The position numbers and the translations under genes are program-made. Shown piece by piece: positions 32,793 through 34,587 of a stretch of DNA of 34,587 nucleotides (its first letter is position 1; the number at the start of each line of letters is the position of its first letter). The notes under the pieces were generated by a model that made no database searches, was not told where the DNA came from, and saw only the letters and a list, made by a program, of their open reading frames with translations. Source of the DNA: Burkholderiales bacterium (GTDB lineage Bacteria > Pseudomonadota > Gammaproteobacteria > Burkholderiales > Burkholderiaceae_C); assembly GCA_947372465.1 (NCBI GenBank), contig CANBTT010000030.1, positions 1 through 34,587 of the forward strand, written 5' to 3'.

Positions 32793-32878
32793 GTTTTTCT
32801 TTATCAATAATAAAATCATTTGTATGGCCGGATGCTTCTGGGGGGGGTAAGTCGAAACGCCTATGGTCCTGAAGTCTG

Positions 32879-33097
32879 TCAAAGCAAGATCCAAGTGCTT
32901 TGACCTGCGCTGTCAAGCACCACCGACAAGGGCAGCCCACCCATGGGCACCCCCTTGGCTTCAAAGGCTTGACTTTGTTGATTGTATGAAATCCACGAAG
33001 GCAAGGTTTCTTTGCTGGACAAAAAGACCTGGACCTCTGCACCCATCACCACCGCTTGCTCAGGCAAGGGAATGCTCAGCTCAGGGTTCAAACTCAA
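32879..33097 (-). pseudogene. probable C-terminal fragment of an Ig/cadherin-like repeat protein
   Basis: The 72-codon frame reads LPEQAVVMGAEVQVF, ETLPSWISYNQQSQAFEAKG and GGLPLSVVLD. This is the cadence of a putative Ig/dystroglycan-type domain ending (LP-S/A-W-x-x-aromatic ... F-x-G/A) seen at the C-termini of large bacterial surface proteins. Upstream the frame meets a stop at about 33150 with no further homology and no ribosome site at the TTG start, so it looks like the remnant of a longer gene. It could also be an unrecognised small gene. Confidence 0.4.
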
Positions 33098-33235
33098 AGG
33101 GTGAAGAATGGATGGTGTCAGTGATCGTTGAGCATTTCTTTGCGCCGATCAAGGCGCTGGATTTTTCTATGTGCTCGCGAAAAGTCACAGCCATCCAGCG
33201 TCTTTGGACAAGACCCCTTGACTGGCTTCTTGTTT

Positions 33236-33457
33236 TTAAAGAGTTCGCTCAATCGACATGCGTGTCACCGCGATGGACGCAATTGTGTTTCTCAGTTCGG
33301 CATCAATGCTTGATGGGCATCCACTGTCTGAAGCCTTGAGGTGCGGCACGACTTCTTGAGAGAGGAGAAAATTGATTCTCTCTTTTGGCTTTTCTATTTT
33401 AGGGGCGTCCAGCGAGATCGACTCAAATCTTCTGCGGTTTGCGCGCTGAAGAATCAT
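33236..33457 (-). CDS. weak hypothetical frame
   Basis: A 73-residue Arg/Glu-rich frame starting MILQRANRRRFESIS. There is no ribosome binding site, no recognised domain and no neighbours in an operon. It may be non-coding or part of a decayed gene. Confidence 0.15.
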   Translation of the reverse strand: MILQRANRRRFESISLDAPKIEKPKERINFLLSQEVVPHLKASDSGCPSSIDAELRNTIASIAVTRMSIERTL

Positions 33458-33493
33458 GACAACGGCTCAACTGCTTTGCTGAGCTTGTCGCTT

Positions 33494-33510
33494 GCTTGAA
33501 CTCTTCAAGC
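33494..33510. repeat. short perfect hairpin
   Basis: GCTTGAA and TTCAAGC are separated by CTC. It lies downstream (minus strand) of the larger inverted repeat. Its role is unknown. Confidence 0.4.
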
Positions 33511-33536
33511 TGTTTGGTGCTTTTCTTTTGCTGGCG

Positions 33537-33610
33537 TTTTGGGCGATGCCATCTTCACTCGATGGATTGAATCAATCAACCCTTCAACGTGAAGACAGCA
33601 TCGCCAAACC
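33537..33610. repeat. large imperfect inverted repeat with nested hairpin
   Basis: A 17-bp arm at 33542-33558 (GGCGATGC...TCTTCAC) is inverted at 33589-33605 with two mismatches, extendable on the outside if one G is bulged. GATTGA and TCAATC (33565-33577) form a hairpin inside the loop. It begins about 10 bases after the stop of the minus-strand repeat-protein gene, so it may form the 3' end of that mRNA; a mobile-element trace is an alternative. Confidence 0.55.
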
Positions 33611-33618
33611 CCGTTCAA

Positions 33619-34587
33619 TTAACCGAGCGTGTGTTCGACGCCGACCAACTGCAGAACTTGCTGCGCCACTGAACCAGAATCCAATGGGCTTGCTGGCGCG
33701 GCCAACAGGGCTTTGTTAACGGTGAGTGCAGAAGCTGGGATTGTTCCAGTAGAAAGCAGGGTTTGAAAATTTGGATCGCCACCAAATTTAGAGATCAATT
33801 GGTTCAACTGTGTTTGCGAAATTTGAGACGCAACGGTTGATAAATTTTGCGTGGCAAGCTGACTTAAAAATGCATTGGCAGTCGTCGCGTTTGTAAAATT
33901 ATTGAACGTTGACACATCCAAACCTTTGCCGCTCACAACGGGTGCTGCTGAAGGACTGACAGCGCTAGTGGCGTTAACGCCAGGCGTTGAAGCAGGAACT
34001 ACAGTTGACGGCGAATTGCTGATCGGTGAACTCACCGCTGTCGTGTTTGTAGCGCCAGGTGCATTGGGCAGCGGCACACCAGCTGCAGCCGCAGCAGCTG
34101 CTTGGGCCACGCCTGGGATGGGCGTGCCACCCGGGGCAGTCACTGCAGTGCTGGGGATTTTACCTGTGCTCAAGAACGTCTGAAAACTTGGGTCTGAACC
34201 GAAGGTGTTCATGATTTGATTGAGCTGGGATGGAGAAATCTGGGCACCCACTTGACTCAGGTTCATGTTGGCGAGTTGATTGAACAAGGCCGTGGTGTTC
34301 GTCGCACCCGCCAAGCTACTGAATGTTGATGCATCAAGTCCAGCGCCATTGACCGCAGGCGCAGCAACCGGCATGGGGGTTGCAGTGTTGCCGGGCATGC
34401 CAGGTGCAGGTGTTGCAGTAGGGGCCACAGGTGCAGCAGCCACTTTGGGTGCTGGAGCCAAATTACCCGCTGAGTCGTAGACCATGATTTCACCATACTG
34501 ATTGGTGATGTTGCCATTGGATGCGACCGATAAGGGGCCTTGACCATTTTTGACAGCAGCGGCTATGGCGGCAGCGGCGCCTGGTGC
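33619..34587 (-). CDS. Ala/Pro/Thr-rich repeat protein, C-terminal part (5' end outside window)
   Basis: The frame is open to the right edge, so the start is outside; 322 residues are visible. After NGNITNQYGEIMVYDSAGNL comes an Ala/Pro/Thr linker, then two 70-residue repeats at 34138-34347 and 33721-33930. The repeats share G-x-GLD-x-STF, SQLNQ/TQLNQ, FG-x-DP-x-FQT and LSTG-x-IP; by eye 39 of 70 positions are identical. They are separated by an Ala-rich and Thr/Ser/Pro-rich linker. The composition suggests a secreted or surface protein. I do not recognise the family. An inverted repeat follows the stop codon. Confidence 0.7.
   Translation of the reverse strand, partial: APGAAAAIAAAVKNGQGPLSVASNGNITNQYGEIMVYDSAGNLAPAPKVAAAPVAPTATPAPGMPGNTATPMPVAAPAVNGAGLDASTFSSLAGATNTTALFNQLANMNLSQVGAQISPSQLNQIMNTFGSDPSFQTFLSTGKIPSTAVTAPGGTPIPGVAQAAAAAAAGVPLPNAPGATNTTAVSSPISNSPSTVVPASTPGVNATSAVSPSAAPVVSGKGLDVSTFNNFTNATTANAFLSQLATQNLSTVASQISQTQLNQLISKFGGDPNFQTLLSTGTIPASALTVNKALLAAPASPLDSGSVAQQVLQLVGVEHTLG

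Larger units (their letters stand above)
32793..33618. other. region of gene remnants and inverted repeats
   Basis: No complete gene is convincing here. It contains a fragment resembling the end of a cadherin/Ig-like repeat protein (32879-33097, minus), a weak 73-codon frame (33236-33457, minus) and several inverted repeats near 33490-33610. Coding density is low compared with the rest of the window. Confidence 0.5.

Noticed and set aside
33492-33719. 75-codon plus-strand frame with a hydrophobic start
   Set aside because: It overlaps the inverted repeat and the well-supported minus-strand repeat protein, and has no ribosome site or known domain.
1-34587. tRNA or rRNA genes, CRISPR arrays, insertion sequences and attachment sites
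   Set aside because: I looked for cloverleaf-like segments, regularly spaced repeats and transposase or integrase motifs and saw none that I could support by eye.

Overview
The window looks like a chromosomal segment of a betaproteobacterium, most likely Burkholderiales (Comamonadaceae-like). The right-hand housekeeping block (prepilin peptidase, coaE, zapD, yacG, Nudix hydrolase, DUF815 ATPase, argJ, secA, DciA-like protein) is a gene order I associate with that group. I see no rRNA, tRNA, CRISPR array, transposase or phage gene.

Layout. 1-1091: the 3' end of a delta-class carbonic anhydrase gene, then a gene-poor AT-rich stretch. 1092-2213: a J-domain protein. 2310-11363 (minus strand): an uptake and catabolism run consisting of a fused ABC permease, its ATPase, three cupin proteins, two paralogous periplasmic binding proteins and an MFS transporter. 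11724-16422 (plus strand): an IclR-type regulator, a flavin/2Fe-2S oxygenase reductase, a EutA-like ASKHA ATPase with histidine-rich ends, and a NiCoT nickel/cobalt transporter. 16430-18124: a NikR-type regulator divergent from a histidine-rich COG0523 GTPase. 18126-22253: a zinc alcohol dehydrogenase, a phthalate-dioxygenase-type Rieske oxygenase, a Rieske ferredoxin and a Bug/TctC-type binding protein. 22537-32792: housekeeping genes. 32879-34587: gene remnants and the 3' part of a repeat-containing Ala/Pro/Thr-rich protein gene that runs off the window.

How it may work. About 20 kb (2.3-22.3 kb) reads as one catabolic island. ABC, MFS and Bug-type uptake would bring in an aromatic or similar acid. 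A Rieske oxygenase supplied by the Rieske ferredoxin and the distant reductase would hydroxylate it, and the cupin proteins are candidates for a later dioxygenase step. A 25-bp three-half-site motif (RTTYY, 7 nt, RGAAC-like, 3 nt, GNTCY) occurs four times in intergenic DNA: before the ABC/cupin operon, before iclR, between the oxygenase and ferredoxin genes, and before the Bug-type gene. This ties both ends of the island to one regulator, probably the IclR protein. Inside lies an unusual metal module: an orphan EutA-like reactivase with 27 histidines in its last 61 residues, a NiCoT transporter, a NikR variant and a COG0523 GTPase, with no EutBC ammonia-lyase, urease or hydrogenase in view. 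My main hypothesis is that this module loads or repairs a metalloenzyme of the pathway, possibly a cupin. This is inference; no substrate can be assigned from sequence alone.
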